Below are positions 17,881 to 27,587 of a stretch of 64,000 nt of DNA, piece after piece. The notes under the pieces are model-generated. The model did not search any database and was not told where the DNA came from. It saw only the letters and a list, made by a program, of their open reading frames with translations. Each line of letters begins with the position of its first letter. Within the stretch, counting starts at the first letter, position 1. Where the stretch lies: positions 284,039-348,038 of the forward strand of contig JAQGMJ010000030.1 of NCBI GenBank assembly GCA_028292405.1, given 5' to 3'. This DNA is from Betaproteobacteria bacterium. GTDB taxonomy: Bacteria > Pseudomonadota > Gammaproteobacteria > Burkholderiales > JAEUOS01. The position numbers and the translations under genes were made by a program.

Positions 17881-17979
17881 CTCGATGCAATGATTAACTG
17901 TACTGACTCAGCCATAGCTTAGGCCATGTGGGCGGCCAAAAGCAAGCTTAACAGGGGGTTAAAAGGGGTGATGCTTCCC

Positions 17980-18645
17980 TTATTCACCCCGTTTTGACAA
18001 AACCTTGTCGATCAGGCCGTAGTCCTGCGCCTCGGGGGCGGACAGGAAATTGTCGCGATCGGTGTCTTTTTCGATGCGCTCGACCGGCTGGCCGGTGTGG
18101 AAGGACATCAGCTCGTTGAGCTTCTTTTTCATGCCCAGTACTTCCTTGGCGTGAATCGCGATGTCGGAGGCCTGGCCCTGGAAACCAGCGGAAGGCTGGT
18201 GGATCATCACGCGCGAATTCGGCAGGCAGAAGCGCTTGCCCTTCTGGCCCGCCGTCAGCAGGAAAGCGCCCATCGAGGCCGCCTGGCCCGTGCACAAGGT
18301 CGAGACTTCCGGTTTGATGAACTGCATGGTGTCGTAGATCGCCATGCCGGCCGTGACCGAGCCGCCGGGGGAATTGATGTAGACAGAAATGTCTTTTTCC
18401 GGATTTTCCGATTCCAGGAACAACAGCTGGGCGACGATCAGGTTGGCGCCCATGTCTTCCACAGGGCCGATGAGGAAGATCACCCGCTCTTTCAGCAGGC
18501 GCGAGTAGATGTCGTACGCCCGCTCGCCACGGCCGGACTGCTCGATCACCATCGGGATCAGGCCGAGAGACTGGGTATCGAGCGCACCGCGCCCGGTGTC
18601 GTGGAGGAATTCGCGGTAACGCTGGTATTCAATATGCGACGGCAT
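17980..18645 (-). CDS. clpP: ATP-dependent Clp protease proteolytic subunit ClpP
   Basis: This 221-residue protein forms the double heptameric proteolytic chamber of ClpXP. The catalytic triad is visible: Ser124 in GQAASMGAF, His149 in [10 protein letters not shown] and Asp198 in [10 protein letters not shown]. The oxyanion segment [10 protein letters not shown] is intact. It lies 24 bp downstream of the trigger factor gene, as in most proteobacteria. Some 20 N-terminal residues would be removed as a propeptide, by analogy with E. coli. Confidence 0.98.
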   Translation of the reverse strand: MPSHIEYQRYREFLHDTGRGALDTQSLGLIPMVIEQSGRGERAYDIYSRLLKERVIFLIGPVEDMGANLIVAQLLFLESENPEKDISVYINSPGGSVTAGMAIYDTMQFIKPEVSTLCTGQAASMGAFLLTAGQKGKRFCLPNSRVMIHQPSAGFQGQASDIAIHAKEVLGMKKKLNELMSFHTGQPVERIEKDTDRDNFLSAPEAQDYGLIDKVLSKRGE

Positions 18646-18669
18646 GCTTTGTCCTGGTTCCTTGCCTGT

Positions 18670-19983
18670 TTAGCTGTTGCGTCCCATCAACTCGTCGAAG
18701 GGAACGGCCTTGTCGGTCACCTTGGCCTTGGAAAGCACGAAGCTGACGACGTTGTCTTCCAGGGCGAGGGCTTCGACGTCGGCCAGGCGCTGCTTGTCGC
18801 TGTAATACCAGCGCACCACCTCGGTCGGGTCCTCGTAGCTCTGGGCAAACTCGTCGACGATTGCTCGCACTTGTTCGGCCTTGGCTTCCAGGTGGTTAGA
18901 TTTGACCATTTCGTTCAAAATCAAGCCCAGGGCGACGCGGCGCTTGGCCTGCTCGGTGAACAGGTCGGGCGGCAGCGGCATGTCTTGCTTGATGCCGCGC
19001 TGGGCCAGGTCGGCCTTGGCCTGCTCGGTGAGGCGCTCGATGTCCATTTCCACCAGGGCCTTGGGCACTTCGACCTGGGTGCTGGAGTACATCAGGTCCA
19101 TCACCGCGGTCTTGACGCGGCTTTGCAGGCGCTTTTTCACTTCGCGCTCAAGGTTGCCCTTGACGTCTTCGCGCATCTTGGCGATGTCGCCGTCCATGAT
19201 GCCCAGCGAGATGGCGAAATCGGCGTCCAGCGCCGGCAGCTTGCCCTCTTCCACCTTTTTCACCGTGATGGTGAACTGGGCGGTCTTGCCGGCGACTTCC
19301 TTGCCCTGGTAGTCGTCAGGGAATTTCAGATCGAAGGTCTTTTCGGCGCCGGGAGCCAAGCCCGTGGCGGCCGCATCGAACTCGGGCAGCATCTGGCCGC
19401 CGCCGAGCACGAAGTTGAAGTCGTTGGCCGAACCGCCCTGGAAGGCGACGCCGTCGATCTTGCCGACGAAGTCGATGGTGACGCGGTCGTCCTTCTGGCT
19501 GGCGCGCGTCACTTCCGCGTATTCGACGCGCTGCTTGCGCAAGATTTCCAGGGTCTTGTCGATCTCGGCATCGTCCACCGTGGCGACCGGCTTTTCGATC
19601 GACAGCGTGGACAGGTCGCCCGGCTTGACTTCGGGATACACCTCGAAGGTGGCGGTGAATTCGAACTTGTTGTCGTTGGCGGCGCCCTCGGCCTGCTTGG
19701 CCGGCTCGATGCGCGGGTAGCCCGCCACATTCAGCTTCTGCTCGGTGACGACGTCGGAGAAGGCCTTCTGGATGGCGTCGGAGAGCACCTCGGACTGCAC
19801 CTGCGGCCCATAGCTCGAGGCCACCATCTTGATCGGCACCTTGCCGGGACGAAAGCCCGACATTTTCACGGTGCGCGAAAGCCGCTGCAGGCGTGAGGTG
19901 ACTTCCTTCTCGATCGTGTCGGCCGGAATGGAGAGGTTGAAGCGACGCTCCAGCCCGTTCAGGGTTTCAATGGTGACTGCCAT
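18670..19983 (-). CDS. tig: Trigger factor (ribosome-associated chaperone)
   Basis: The ATG at 19983 gives 437 residues. The N-terminal ribosome-binding domain contains the signature region [12 protein letters not shown], the central FKBP-type PPIase domain spans about residues 160-245 ([19 protein letters not shown]), and a long helical C-terminal domain follows. The frame stays open further upstream, but that extension runs through the tRNA-Leu gene and is not coding. Trigger factor binds nascent chains at the exit tunnel. It heads the tig-clpP-clpX group and is preceded on the same strand by tRNA-Leu, only 35 bp away. Confidence 0.97.
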   Translation of the reverse strand: MAVTIETLNGLERRFNLSIPADTIEKEVTSRLQRLSRTVKMSGFRPGKVPIKMVASSYGPQVQSEVLSDAIQKAFSDVVTEQKLNVAGYPRIEPAKQAEGAANDNKFEFTATFEVYPEVKPGDLSTLSIEKPVATVDDAEIDKTLEILRKQRVEYAEVTRASQKDDRVTIDFVGKIDGVAFQGGSANDFNFVLGGGQMLPEFDAAATGLAPGAEKTFDLKFPDDYQGKEVAGKTAQFTITVKKVEEGKLPALDADFAISLGIMDGDIAKMREDVKGNLEREVKKRLQSRVKTAVMDLMYSSTQVEVPKALVEMDIERLTEQAKADLAQRGIKQDMPLPPDLFTEQAKRRVALGLILNEMVKSNHLEAKAEQVRAIVDEFAQSYEDPTEVVRWYYSDKQRLADVEALALEDNVVSFVLSKAKVTDKAVPFDELMGRNS

Positions 19984-20017
19984 GGGGGAATTCTTGTAAG
20001 GAGTGAAAAGAGAGTCG

Positions 20018-20099
20018 TGCGAAAGGCGGGACTCGAACCCGCACGCCTTGCGGCGCTGGAACCTAAATCCAGTGCGTCTACCAGTTCCGCCACCTTCGC
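20018..20099 (-). tRNA. tRNA-Leu (anticodon TAG)
   Basis: The minus strand folds into a complete class II tRNA of 82 nt. The acceptor stem GCGAAGG pairs with CTTTCGC, the D arm contains GGTAGAC, the anticodon stem-loop is CTGGA-TTTAGGT-TCCAG with anticodon TAG, the long variable arm is CGCCGCAAGGCG, and the T arm is GCGGG-TTCGAGT-CCCGC. The discriminator base is A. The 3' CCA is not encoded (the next bases are CGA). This corresponds to E. coli leuW. Confidence 0.96.
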
Positions 20100-20302
20100 G
20101 TCGTTTGCAGCACCGAACCCAGCACTGAAAAACCGCGCCACGAATTATACCTTTTGCCACCCCGGACCGGGGCCGGAGGGGCGCAAATCGGGTGAAACAC
20201 GTTTTTGCACTTTACAGGAGCATGGGGCTATTTCATAGTCGCGGTACAGGCAAGACCTCTAGAGCACTGTGCGACGCCCCTAACAACAGGAAATACGGAG
20301 AC

Positions 20303-21760
20303 ATGACCACCCGGACCAACGCCCCGAAGGAAGTTGCCTTGGGCGATGCCCCGCAGGAAACCCCCTTGGAGGGCACCCCGGCGCTCACCGCCTTTGTCGC
20401 GCAATTCGCCGGCGGCATGACCACGGCCAGGATCCCCGAGGAAGTGCAGCATCTCGGAAAAAAGGCCATTCTCGACGCGCTCGGCTGCGCGCTGGCCGGC
20501 TCGATTTCCGAACCTTCGCACGCGCTGGCCAAATATCTCAAGACCCTGCAGTGCACGGGCAGCGCGACGGTGCTGGGCTCTTCAATGAAACTGGCGCCGC
20601 GTTTCGCCGCGCTGGCCAACGGCACCGCGATCCACGCCGACGACTACGACGACACCATGCAGGCCGAGACCGGACGCTTTCAGGGGATTCACCCCACCGG
20701 CCCCACGCTTTCGGCGCTGCTCGCGGTGGGCGAGGCGCGGCGCATGCGCGGCGACGAATTGCTGCTGGCCTTCCAGGTGGGCGTGGAAGTGGGCTGCCGC
20801 CTGTTCGACGCCACCCACGTCAACCACATCCTGCATGGTTTCCACGCCACGGCCACCTGCGGCATGCTGGGCGCGGCCGTGGCGGTGGCCAAGGCTTACG
20901 GCAGCGACGAGGCGGCGATACGCACCACGCTGGGCATCGCGGCCAGCCAGGCCGGGGGGCTGACCGAGAATTTCGGCACCACCGTCAAACCTTTTCACGC
21001 CGGGCGCTCGGCCGAAATCGGCATCGTCGCGGCGGATTTACAGTTGGTGGGCTTCACCGCCTCGCCGATCATTCTGGAAGCCAAGCGCGGCTTTTTCCAG
21101 GCCCTGGGCGGCGGCTACGAGGCGCCACGCTTGCTCGATAAACTCGGCACGCCGTGGGCGTTCACCGACCGCGGCATCTGGCTCAAGCCCTGGCCCACGG
21201 GCAGCCTGGGGCACCCGGCAATGACGGTGATGCTCAAGCTCCTGCAGGAGCGCGACATCAAGGCGGACCAGGTCGAGAAAATCCTGGTGCGCACCAGCCA
21301 AAACATCCACCACACGCTGTTGCACCACCGCCCGAAGACCGAGCTGCAAGCCAAGTTCAGCCTGGAGTTCTGCCTGGCGGCGCTGGCCCTGGAACGCCAG
21401 TGCGGCCTGAACCAGTTCAACGACGCCTACGTGAACCGCCCCGAGGTGCAGGCGATGATCGCGCGCGTCGACTACCAGACCTTCAGTCCCGAGGAAGCCA
21501 CCCGCGACAAGCACGTGATCGTCACCAGCTATGTCGAGATCACCATGAAGGACGGCAGCAGCATCGGCCGACGCCTGGACGCCGGCAAGGGCAACAAGGC
21601 CGATCCGATGAGCTATGCCGAGATCGAGGACAAGTTCCGCGAGTGCGCCACCTACCGCAAGTGGCCCAAAGACAAGACCGCCCGCGCGCTGGAACTTGTC
21701 GGCCGCCTCGAAACCCTAACGGACATCAACGAACTGACGGCGCAACTGCGCGAAGACTAA
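20303..21760 (+). CDS. MmgE/PrpD family protein, copy 1
   Basis: The ATG at 20303 gives 485 residues of the MmgE/PrpD superfamily, whose characterised members are 2-methylcitrate dehydratase (PrpD), cis-aconitate decarboxylase and iminodisuccinate epimerase. Typical blocks are KKAILDALGCALAGS, NGTAIHADDYDDTM, HATATCGMLGAA and TVKPFHAGRSAEIG. Activity on a di- or tricarboxylic acid is likely but the exact substrate is not decided. The Shine-Dalgarno is weak (GGAG only two bases from the ATG). It is followed by a Bug-type binding protein and a second PrpD-like gene on the same strand, so the three form a probable uptake and catabolism operon. Confidence 0.87.
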   Translation: MTTRTNAPKEVALGDAPQETPLEGTPALTAFVAQFAGGMTTARIPEEVQHLGKKAILDALGCALAGSISEPSHALAKYLKTLQCTGSATVLGSSMKLAPRFAALANGTAIHADDYDDTMQAETGRFQGIHPTGPTLSALLAVGEARRMRGDELLLAFQVGVEVGCRLFDATHVNHILHGFHATATCGMLGAAVAVAKAYGSDEAAIRTTLGIAASQAGGLTENFGTTVKPFHAGRSAEIGIVAADLQLVGFTASPIILEAKRGFFQALGGGYEAPRLLDKLGTPWAFTDRGIWLKPWPTGSLGHPAMTVMLKLLQERDIKADQVEKILVRTSQNIHHTLLHHRPKTELQAKFSLEFCLAALALERQCGLNQFNDAYVNRPEVQAMIARVDYQTFSPEEATRDKHVIVTSYVEITMKDGSSIGRRLDAGKGNKADPMSYAEIEDKFRECATYRKWPKDKTARALELVGRLETLTDINELTAQLRED

Positions 21761-21816
21761 AACGCAGCCGCAAAGCGCCATTACCAGGCGCCGCGATACC
21801 CGAACAAGGAGACAAG

Positions 21817-22806
21817 ATGCACAAGTATCGCATCGCGCACATGAGCTGCGCGCTGACCCTCGCCGCCGCGCTGGCGGGCCTGACCACGGCCGCACGCGCC
21901 GACGCGCCCTACCCGAACCGGCCGATCCGCCTGGTGCTGCCCTTCCCCGCGGGTGGCGGCACCGACAACCTGGCGCGCATCATGGGCCCGAAGATGCTTG
22001 CCCTCCTCGGTCAGCCGGTGGTGATCGACAACAAGCCCGGCGCCGCCGGCAACATCGCCACCGACAACGTCGCCAAGGCCGAAGCCGACGGCTACACCGT
22101 ACTGATGGGCTTCAACACCGCGCTGACGATCAACCCGGCGCTGTACAAAAACCTTTCCTTCGACGTGCAGCGCGACCTGCGCCCCGTAACACTGCTGGCC
22201 GGCGCCCAATACATATTGGTGGTCAACAGTTCCGTGCCGGCCAAGTCGGTGAAGGAACTAGTGGCGCTGGCCAAGGCCAAGCCGGGTACGCTCAACTATT
22301 CGTCCAGCGGCCCGGGCGGCCCGCTGCACTTGGCCGCCGAATTATTCAAGTCGCGCACCGGCACCGACATCGTCCACGTACCCTACAAGGGCGGCGGCCC
22401 GGCTTCGGTGGCGCTGATCGGCGGCGACGTGCAGATGATGTTCGGCAGCGTGACGGCGGTGCTGCCCTTCGTGCGCGAGGGCAAGCTGCATGCGCTCGCC
22501 TCCTCCGGCTTGAAGCGCCTGGCGGTGGCCCCCGAGATTCCCACGCTCAACGAGTCGGGCTTTTCCGGTTTCAACGTGGTTTCGTGGTACGGCCTGCTGG
22601 TGCCGGCGAAAACGCCGGACACCGTGGTCGCCAGGCTCGGCGCCGCCGCGCAAAAGACGGTGCAAATGCCCGAAATACGCGAAGCCATGTCGCGCCAGGG
22701 CCTGGACGTTGCCACCGATACGCCGGCGCAGTTCGGCGCGCTGATCAAGGAAGAGAGCAAGACCTGGGCTGACCTGATCGCCAAGCTGAATATCAAGGCT
22801 GAGTAG
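21817..22806 (+). CDS. Tripartite tricarboxylate transporter (Bug-type) substrate-binding protein
   Basis: This 329-residue periplasmic protein starts at the ATG at 21817 with AAGGAG six bases upstream. The signal peptide ends at ARA-DAPYP, cleavage near residue 28. The mature part has PNRPIRLVLPFPAGGGTDN, VVIDNKPGAAGNIATD and DIVHVPYKGGGPASVALIGG, which are standard TctC/Bug signatures. Its place between two PrpD-family genes points to a carboxylate ligand. No TctA/TctB permease genes are in the window, so it either uses permease subunits encoded elsewhere or acts as an orphan binding protein, as is common in Burkholderiales. Confidence 0.94.
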   Translation: MHKYRIAHMSCALTLAAALAGLTTAARADAPYPNRPIRLVLPFPAGGGTDNLARIMGPKMLALLGQPVVIDNKPGAAGNIATDNVAKAEADGYTVLMGFNTALTINPALYKNLSFDVQRDLRPVTLLAGAQYILVVNSSVPAKSVKELVALAKAKPGTLNYSSSGPGGPLHLAAELFKSRTGTDIVHVPYKGGGPASVALIGGDVQMMFGSVTAVLPFVREGKLHALASSGLKRLAVAPEIPTLNESGFSGFNVVSWYGLLVPAKTPDTVVARLGAAAQKTVQMPEIREAMSRQGLDVATDTPAQFGALIKEESKTWADLIAKLNIKAE

Positions 22807-22876
22807 AAGAAAGCCCCGTTTACGTCCAGGTGACGAAACCCGTCGCACATCACCAATTCAACAAGACACGCAATCC

Positions 22877-24268
22877 ATGAAAACCTCCGCAAAAACCAAA
22901 GCCCCCGCTGCCGTCTCCGACGTCATGCTCAAATTGAGCAAGCACATCGCCGGCAGCCTCGCCAAGCCGGTGCCCAAGCTGGTCTCCGAGCGCGCCAAGC
23001 TGCACATGGTGGACATTTTCGCCGCCATGATTTCCGGCTCGCGCCTGGAGCCGGGCAAGCAGGCGCTGAAGTACGTGAAGGCGCTCGGCGGTAAGCCGGA
23101 GGCCGGGGTGGTCGGCTCGAAGATCGTCACCAGTGCGCAAAACGCCGCGCTGGCCAACGGCATGTGCGGCCACGCCGATGAGACCGACGACACCCACCCG
23201 CCCTCCCTCACCCACCCCGGCACCAGTTGCGTGCCGGCGGCGCTGGCCATCGGCGAGCGCAACCGCATGTCCGGAGAGGAGATGCTGCGCGCGGTAGTGA
23301 CGGGTTACGATGTGTGCGCGCGCATGCTGCTCACCCTGCACCCGATGCCCTACCTGCGCTCCGGCCACCACGCCGGCGCCACCGGCCAGGTGTTCGGCGC
23401 GGCGGCCTCCGCCGGCGTGATGCTCAAGCTCTCGCCATTGCAGGTGCGCTACATGCTCAGCTACACCGGGCAGCAGACTGCGGGCCTGTACACCATGTTC
23501 CGCGACCCGGAACACATCGAGAAGGCCTACGCCATGGGCGGCATGCCGGCGCACAACGGCCTGCAGGCGGCCCTGATGGCTTCCAGCGGCTGGACCGGCG
23601 TGGAAGATATTTTCTCCGGCGAGCGCGATTTCTTTTACACCTTCCAGCCCGAAGAAATCGACCGCAACGACCTCGCGCGCGACCTCGGCAAGACCTACGA
23701 AATGATGCGCGCCTCGATCAAGCGCTGGCCGATCGGCGGGCCCATTCAGGGGCCGATGCACGTGATGAACGACCTGATCGCGCAGCACAATTTCAAGGCG
23801 GCCGATGTGGTGAAGGTGCTGGCCTATATGCCCGACAAGGAACTGGAGATCGTCAACAACCGCCCGATGCCCGACATCTCGGTGCAGCACCTGCTGGCGG
23901 TGATGATGCTCGACCGCAAGCTCACCTTCAAGTCGGCGCACGACTTCGAACGCATGAAAGACCCCAAGGTGCTGGCGATGCGCAAGAAGGTAGAGGCCAT
24001 CGGCGACCCGAAACTCACCGACGTGCAACGCCGCTGGCGCTGCGTGATGGAAGTGCACCTGAAGGACGGCAGTGTGCTCAAGGGCCAGACCATGGCCGCC
24101 AAGGGCAGCTTCGAGAACCCTCTGAACCCGGCCGAGGAACAGGAAAAGGCGGTGGACCTGATCGCCCCGATCCTCGGCAAAAAGGGGTGCGCCGACCTGC
24201 TCGAAGCGCTGTGGAACATCGAGAAAATCCGCGACCTGCGCAGCCTGCGCAAGCTGTATGCGAAGTAG
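22877..24268 (+). CDS. MmgE/PrpD family protein, copy 2
   Basis: This 463-residue protein is a second MmgE/PrpD-family enzyme, distinct in sequence from the one at 20303. It has NAALANGMCGHADETDDTHPP, a counterpart of the family's active-site Asp-Asp region, and GHHAGATGQVFGAAASAG. The 70-bp gap from the Bug gene and the common strand support one operon, which ends at the intrinsic terminator at 24349-24373. Two dehydratase/epimerase-type enzymes flanking one binding protein suggest that successive or stereo-different steps on one acid are needed. Exact substrate unknown. Confidence 0.86.
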   Translation: MKTSAKTKAPAAVSDVMLKLSKHIAGSLAKPVPKLVSERAKLHMVDIFAAMISGSRLEPGKQALKYVKALGGKPEAGVVGSKIVTSAQNAALANGMCGHADETDDTHPPSLTHPGTSCVPAALAIGERNRMSGEEMLRAVVTGYDVCARMLLTLHPMPYLRSGHHAGATGQVFGAAASAGVMLKLSPLQVRYMLSYTGQQTAGLYTMFRDPEHIEKAYAMGGMPAHNGLQAALMASSGWTGVEDIFSGERDFFYTFQPEEIDRNDLARDLGKTYEMMRASIKRWPIGGPIQGPMHVMNDLIAQHNFKAADVVKVLAYMPDKELEIVNNRPMPDISVQHLLAVMMLDRKLTFKSAHDFERMKDPKVLAMRKKVEAIGDPKLTDVQRRWRCVMEVHLKDGSVLKGQTMAAKGSFENPLNPAEEQEKAVDLIAPILGKKGCADLLEALWNIEKIRDLRSLRKLYAK

Positions 24269-24348
24269 TTGCCTCTGATGGAAAGAGCGGCCGCCGTGAG
24301 GCGGCTGGCGTGGACTGCGGCCACCGCTCTCTCCGAGATACCCAAGAA

Positions 24349-24373
24349 AAACGTGACGAAAGTCACGTTTTTT
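24349..24373 (+). terminator. Intrinsic terminator after the PrpD-Bug-PrpD operon
   Basis: AACGTGAC and GTCACGTT pair perfectly around a GAAA tetraloop, with A-run before and T-run (TTTTTT) after, so it could act in both directions. It lies 80 bp after the second PrpD stop. The remaining 135 bp up to the next gene hold nothing I can name. Confidence 0.92.
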
Positions 24374-24507
24374 GCATTTGTCTCAACATTAGGGCCGAAT
24401 CTAGTTATCAATTGTTTACTTAATCCGGGCCCGAAAGCACTCATAAACAGCGACAATCGCGCCCAGCCTGGCAATGGCGCCAAGCCCCTGTATTTGCACA
24501 ACAATAC

Positions 24508-26598
24508 ATGCTACAGACCTCATACGACCATCTGCTGGTTCTATTGTCACTTCTGGTTGCAAGCCTGGCGTCCTATACGACCCTGGACCTGACCAACCGG
24601 ATCAACCGGCTGGCCAACCTGCGCTACCGCCAGTTCTGGCTGCTCGGCGGCGCCTTTGCGATGGGCATCGGCATCTGGGCCATGCACTTCATCGGTATGC
24701 TTGCGATGTCCCTGGGCATCCCCCTGGGTTACGACGCACTGATCACCGTCGCCTCCCTGCTGATCGCCATGGTCGTTTCCTATTTCGCGCTGTTCCTGGT
24801 GACCAGCGGCAGCCTGTCGGCGCGCAAGCTGGTCGGCGGCGGTGTCCTGATGGGCGCAGGCATCGCCTCGATGCACTACACCGGCATGTTCGCGCTGAAA
24901 ATGTACCCGGCGATCGAGTACGACGCGGCCATGTTCGCGCTATCCATCCTGATCGCAGTCGGTGCCTCCATCGCAGCTCTCTGGATCGCCTTCACCCTGC
25001 GCAGCGAAAACCTCAGCCACCCGCTGCGCCGCCGCTTTGGCGCGGCACTCGTCATGGGCGTCGCCATCACCGGCATGCACTACACCGGCATGGGTGCCGC
25101 GCATTTCATCCCCGGCAGCGTCTGCCTGGCGGCCAACGGCATCAACCTCAACTGGCTGGCGGCGCTGATCCTGCTGGCAACGGTGGCGGTGTTGAGTCTG
25201 ACCCTGGTGTTGTCGGTGCTGGACGCGCGCATGGAAATCAGCGAGAACCGCCACACCTCTTCGCTCAAGGCCGCCAACGCCGAGCTGCTGCGCCAGGCCA
25301 CCCACGACGCGCTGACCGGCCTGCCCAACCGCGTGGTGCTCGACGAGCGTATCCAGCATGCGATCGACAGTTCGGAGCGCAGCCACCGGCGCTTCGCGGT
25401 GTATTTCATGGACCTGGACGGCTTCAAGGCGGTCAACGATTCGCTTGGCCATCGTATCGGCGACAACCTCCTGAAGGAACTGGCAAGCCGCCTGCGCAAC
25501 AACCTGCGCAAGCAGGACCTGATAGCCCGCTTCGGCGGCGACGAATTCGTCATCCTGGTGGAAGACGTGGCCGATGCCGGCAACGCCGCCGCAGTCGCCG
25601 AGAAGCTGTTCGACAGCTTCACCGAGGAGTTCGACCTGCTCGAGTCCGGCATGTCGGTCTCCCCCTCGATCGGCATCGCGCTGTATCCGGAGAACGGCGA
25701 AACCATCGAAGTTCTGCTGAAGAATGCCGATGCCGCGATGTACCAGGCCAAGGCCGCGGGGCGCAACACCTACCGCTTTTTCGAGCCCACCATGAACATG
25801 TCGGCGCAGCGGACCATGCAGATCCAGCGCGGCCTGCATGCGGGCCTGCGACTGAACCAGTTTCATCTCGATTTCCAGCCCAAGTTCGATTGCAAGCACG
25901 GCCACCTGCTCGGGCTGGAGGCACTGATGCGCTGGAAGCATCCGGAACTGGGGCAGGTTTCTCCCTCCGAGTTCATCCCCATCGCCGAGCGCGCCGGGCA
26001 GATCAGCCGCCTCGGGCGCTGGGTGGTGGAAGAAACCTGCCGCCAGATCCGCGCGTGGGACGCTGAAGGCGCGGCGCCGGTCAAGGTTGCTGTCAACCTC
26101 TCGGTCAACCAGCTCAATTCCGCCGACTTGGCCGAGGAGATGGCCGCGATCCTGAAAAAGCACGACGTGTCGCCGGAACGTGTGATGTTCGAGATCACCG
26201 AAAGCGTCGCCATGCACGACACCGAGACCAATGTCGCGTCCATCGGCCGGCTGCAGGCGATGGGCTTCGACCTGTCGATCGACGATTTCGGCACCGGCTA
26301 TTCGAGCCTGAGTTATTTGCAGAAATTCGCCGTCGGCCAGCTCAAGGTCGACCGCTCCTTTGTCCACGCGCTCGATCGCGGCGACGAGAAAAGCCTGGCC
26401 ATCGTCTCGACCATCATTGGGCTGGCCCATTCGCTGAATATGGAAGTGGTCGCCGAAGGTGTCGAAACCAGGGAGCAACTGGCGCTGCTCGGCGAATTGA
26501 AGTGCGACCAGGTGCAGGGCTTCCTGCTCGGCCGGCCGGAAGCCGGCGCCGCCATTCTGGAACAGCTCCTGGCGCGGGGCCGCACGGCCGCCCCATAA
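24508..26598 (+). CDS. MHYT-GGDEF-EAL cyclic-di-GMP signalling protein
   Basis: This is a 696-residue inner-membrane protein. The N-terminal MHYT sensor (about residues 1-225) shows three signature repeats, WAMHFIGM, ASMHYTGM and TGMHYTGM, within seven predicted helices; this domain is thought to bind copper and sense diatomic gas or redox state. The diguanylate cyclase domain has an intact FGGDEF (GGDEF at 343-347) and the phosphodiesterase domain has EALMRW at 471, NLSVNQLN, DDFGTGYSSL, EGVET and QGFLLGRP, so both catalytic sites look complete. It could make or break c-di-GMP and regulate motility or biofilm. It is monocistronic between a terminator and the MBL gene. Confidence 0.95.
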   Translation: MLQTSYDHLLVLLSLLVASLASYTTLDLTNRINRLANLRYRQFWLLGGAFAMGIGIWAMHFIGMLAMSLGIPLGYDALITVASLLIAMVVSYFALFLVTSGSLSARKLVGGGVLMGAGIASMHYTGMFALKMYPAIEYDAAMFALSILIAVGASIAALWIAFTLRSENLSHPLRRRFGAALVMGVAITGMHYTGMGAAHFIPGSVCLAANGINLNWLAALILLATVAVLSLTLVLSVLDARMEISENRHTSSLKAANAELLRQATHDALTGLPNRVVLDERIQHAIDSSERSHRRFAVYFMDLDGFKAVNDSLGHRIGDNLLKELASRLRNNLRKQDLIARFGGDEFVILVEDVADAGNAAAVAEKLFDSFTEEFDLLESGMSVSPSIGIALYPENGETIEVLLKNADAAMYQAKAAGRNTYRFFEPTMNMSAQRTMQIQRGLHAGLRLNQFHLDFQPKFDCKHGHLLGLEALMRWKHPELGQVSPSEFIPIAERAGQISRLGRWVVEETCRQIRAWDAEGAAPVKVAVNLSVNQLNSADLAEEMAAILKKHDVSPERVMFEITESVAMHDTETNVASIGRLQAMGFDLSIDDFGTGYSSLSYLQKFAVGQLKVDRSFVHALDRGDEKSLAIVSTIIGLAHSLNMEVVAEGVETREQLALLGELKCDQVQGFLLGRPEAGAAILEQLLARGRTAAP

Positions 26599-26788
26599 GG
26601 CCGGCCGCCAAGGCCGGCGCAGGTGCGCTCAAAGGCGCGCGGGTCATGCCGCCGGGTATACACACGCCGCCCTGTTGCCATGGATAAGCGCCTGCGAAGC
26701 GCGCGCTTGGGTAAGATCACGCCCGACGCCGAAATCGGCAGGCCAAAACGCAAACAGCGCCGACCAGGCGTTTCAAAGGACTCTTACC

Positions 26789-27574
26789 ATGTACAAGATC
26801 GACGTGCTGATCCAGGGCTTTCCCGGCAAATCCGTGTGCCACGGCGGGCTGGGCTGGAGCACGGTGGCCCTGCTGCGCGGCGAAGGCCGCGTCATCCTGA
26901 TGGACACCGGCTCCTTCGGCATGCGCCGCCATCTCGGCGAGCAGCTGAAAAAACAAGGCGTAGCCGCCGGCGAGGTCACCGATGTGGTGCTGTCGCATGC
27001 GCACTATGACCACTCGGTGAACTTCACCCTGTTCCCCAACGCCCGCGTCTACATCGGCAAGGTCGAGCTGGACTGGGCGCAAAAGCAGCCGCCCGGCTTC
27101 AATCCCCTGCCCGAGCTCTACGTGCGCGAACTGGTCAACTACCCGAAGCTGACGCTGCTGGAAGACGGCCAGCAGGAGTTCGTCCCCGGCATGAGCGCGC
27201 ACATCACCCCGGGCCACACGCCGGGCAGCCTGGTCTACAGCCTGAAGAACGGCGCCACCAACGTGGTGTTCACCGGCGACGCCGCAAAAAACCGCGCCGA
27301 GCTGCTGTCGATGTCGGCCGACATGACCTACGACGCCTCGATCAGCCTGAAATCCTTCGAGACTATCTGGGCTCTGTGGCGCGAAGTGCCGGGTTCTCTC
27401 TTGATTCCGGGTCACGACCTGTCGATGCTGATCGGCAAGGACGGCCGGCCCGAATACGTCGGCAAGCGCGGCGCAGCCATCCTAGGCTGGTTCGGCGAAA
27501 CCATCGAAGAGACCACCGAGATCAACCTCTGCTGCGACCCGCCGCAGCGCGTCTTCTCCTCCCTCACCGCCTGA
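26789..27574 (+). CDS. Metallo-beta-lactamase-fold hydrolase
   Basis: The ATG at 26789 gives 261 residues, with AAAGGA eight bases upstream. The binuclear metal motif is HxHxDH with His70, His72, Asp74 and His75 (LSHAHYDHSVN), followed by ITPGHTPGSLVYSL, FTGDAAKN and a late LIPGHD. This combination fits the AttM/lactonase or glyoxalase II-like subgroups, so quorum-signal lactonase, thioesterase or another ester hydrolase is possible. No signal peptide is seen. It lies 13 bp upstream of the aconitase-like gene, which suggests co-transcription and perhaps a related substrate. Confidence 0.88.
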   Translation: MYKIDVLIQGFPGKSVCHGGLGWSTVALLRGEGRVILMDTGSFGMRRHLGEQLKKQGVAAGEVTDVVLSHAHYDHSVNFTLFPNARVYIGKVELDWAQKQPPGFNPLPELYVRELVNYPKLTLLEDGQQEFVPGMSAHITPGHTPGSLVYSLKNGATNVVFTGDAAKNRAELLSMSADMTYDASISLKSFETIWALWREVPGSLLIPGHDLSMLIGKDGRPEYVGKRGAAILGWFGETIEETTEINLCCDPPQRVFSSLTA

Positions 27575-27587
27575 TCGAATCCCCCGC

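Noticed and set aside
18097..19896. A 599-codon open frame on the plus strand opposite clpP and tig
   Set aside because: It is a GC-rich codon-bias shadow of two certain genes.
19984..20160. An N-terminal extension of trigger factor
   Set aside because: The extension is a translation of the tRNA-Leu gene; the ATG at 19983 gives the normal trigger factor N-terminus.
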